A DNA stretch of 64,000 nt from JAWHQP01 sp032586195 (lineage in GTDB: Bacteria; Pseudomonadota; Gammaproteobacteria; Enterobacterales; Pasteurellaceae): assembly GCA_032586195.1 (NCBI GenBank), contig JAWHQP010000011.1:1-64000 (forward strand). Reading direction: 5' to 3'. The notes under the pieces are model-generated. The model made no database searches and was not told the DNA's origin. It saw only the letters and a program-made list of their open reading frames with translations. How positions within the stretch are numbered: the stretch's first letter is position 1; each line of letters begins with the position of its first letter. A program made the translations under genes and the position numbers. Shown here piece after piece: positions 63,619 to 64,000 of the stretch.

Positions 63619-64000
63619 GTGATTTACCACGAATAATAATTAACGCTGTCGCGTCTAGAACCACAACAGTTGATGGTGTTGTAGAAACTGGAATGAATAT
63701 TTCAGGATGCGGAAAGGATAAGTATGATGTCACTGCCTCAGTTATTACTGCTGGCTCTGGCATAGCAGGTGCCATTACTGATGTATTGGGGGTAGCTGGG
63801 GCTAGATTCTCTGCTGTAGCAAATACAGCAAATTTGATTAAGACAGTAATAAATACTGGAAATCTTTCTAAAATAAGCATGAGTGATATTTATACTATTT
63901 TAGGTGGAGTTGCTGGTGCATTAGTTGGTGTTGTTGGTACGCCCTTAGGTATGACAGCACTAACAGCAACGCTCTCTGTTGGTGGATTAGTATTAACAAT
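63615..64000 (+). CDS. Effector-type protein with glycine-rich N-terminus (runs off the window)
   Basis: 128 residues visible, open at the window edge. Similar to the N-terminus of the gene at 61852: a V.D...ET motif (VDGVVETGMNISGC), a following YDVTAS (WDITTS there), then Gly/Ala-rich apolar segments (AGSGIAGAITDVLGVAGARF, ILGGVAGALVGVVGTPLG, LTATLSVGGLVLT). Such segments could insert into membranes. The AAAGGGAAAACT ribosome-binding site lies inside the end of the upstream gene. Whether carrier and RTX parts follow cannot be seen. Confidence 0.7.
   Translation, partial: MSDLPRIIINAVASRTTTVDGVVETGMNISGCGKDKYDVTASVITAGSGIAGAITDVLGVAGARFSAVANTANLIKTVINTGNLSKISMSDIYTILGGVAGALVGVVGTPLGMTALTATLSVGGLVLT

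Overview
The window is chromosomal DNA of a member of the Pasteurellaceae. The nine-base DNA uptake signal AAGTGCGGT (or its complement ACCGCACTT) occurs about three dozen times by eye, which is the Haemophilus-type signal. Gene order is gamma-proteobacterial throughout (rpsP-rimM-trmD-rplS, lepA-lepB-rnc-era, mutY-yggX-mltC, zapA-6S RNA-fau). The combination with MaeB, GrcA and an inositol-type catabolic cluster fits the Basfia/Mannheimia succiniciproducens and Actinobacillus succinogenes neighbourhood, but the species call is an inference.

Layout. 1-23 kb is mostly core genome: rho, an LPS heptosyltransferase-like gene, the rpsP operon, pepP-ygfB, zapA-6S RNA-fau, hflD-purB, coaD-waaA, the lepA operon, grcA, ung-yaaA and pfkA. 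23-29 kb is a minus-strand inositol/sugar-acid type catabolic cluster: IolG-like dehydrogenase, TIM-barrel isomerase, sugar:proton symporter, AraC regulator and a second Gfo/Idh/MocA oxidoreductase. 29.5-43.2 kb returns to core genes (sodA, maeB, rsuA, bcr, tpiA, yggU-yggT, corA, yggL-trmB, mutY-yggX-mltC, tRNA-Phe, tRNA-Asn). 43.7-48 kb is a second catabolic cluster on the plus strand, with a paralogous AraC regulator, two TIM-barrel isomerases and another oxidoreductase. One oxidoreductase in each cluster carries a single-base frameshift. CRP-like sites stand in front of three catabolic units.

48-64 kb is the accessory and most interesting part: a type I secretion locus with a 1411-residue RTX protein and its own HlyB, HlyD and TolC-like exporter. 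It is surrounded by repeated cassettes. Each cassette has a small membrane-anchored protein directly upstream of an effector-like gene. Three cassettes begin with the same leader of about 300 bp, containing an FNR-type promoter, a 5' hairpin, a 30-codon reading frame whose differences between copies fall largely on third codon positions, and an uptake signal. Several effector genes are truncated copies: a stand-alone N-terminal domain that has lost its predicted catalytic His, a 25-codon remnant, and a protein that stops before the RTX repeats. Two others share a glycine-rich hydrophobic N-terminal domain. I read this as a polymorphic, cassette-swapping secreted effector/immunity system carried by type I secretion and switched on without oxygen. 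The sequence shows the architecture; the toxin and immunity functions are inference.
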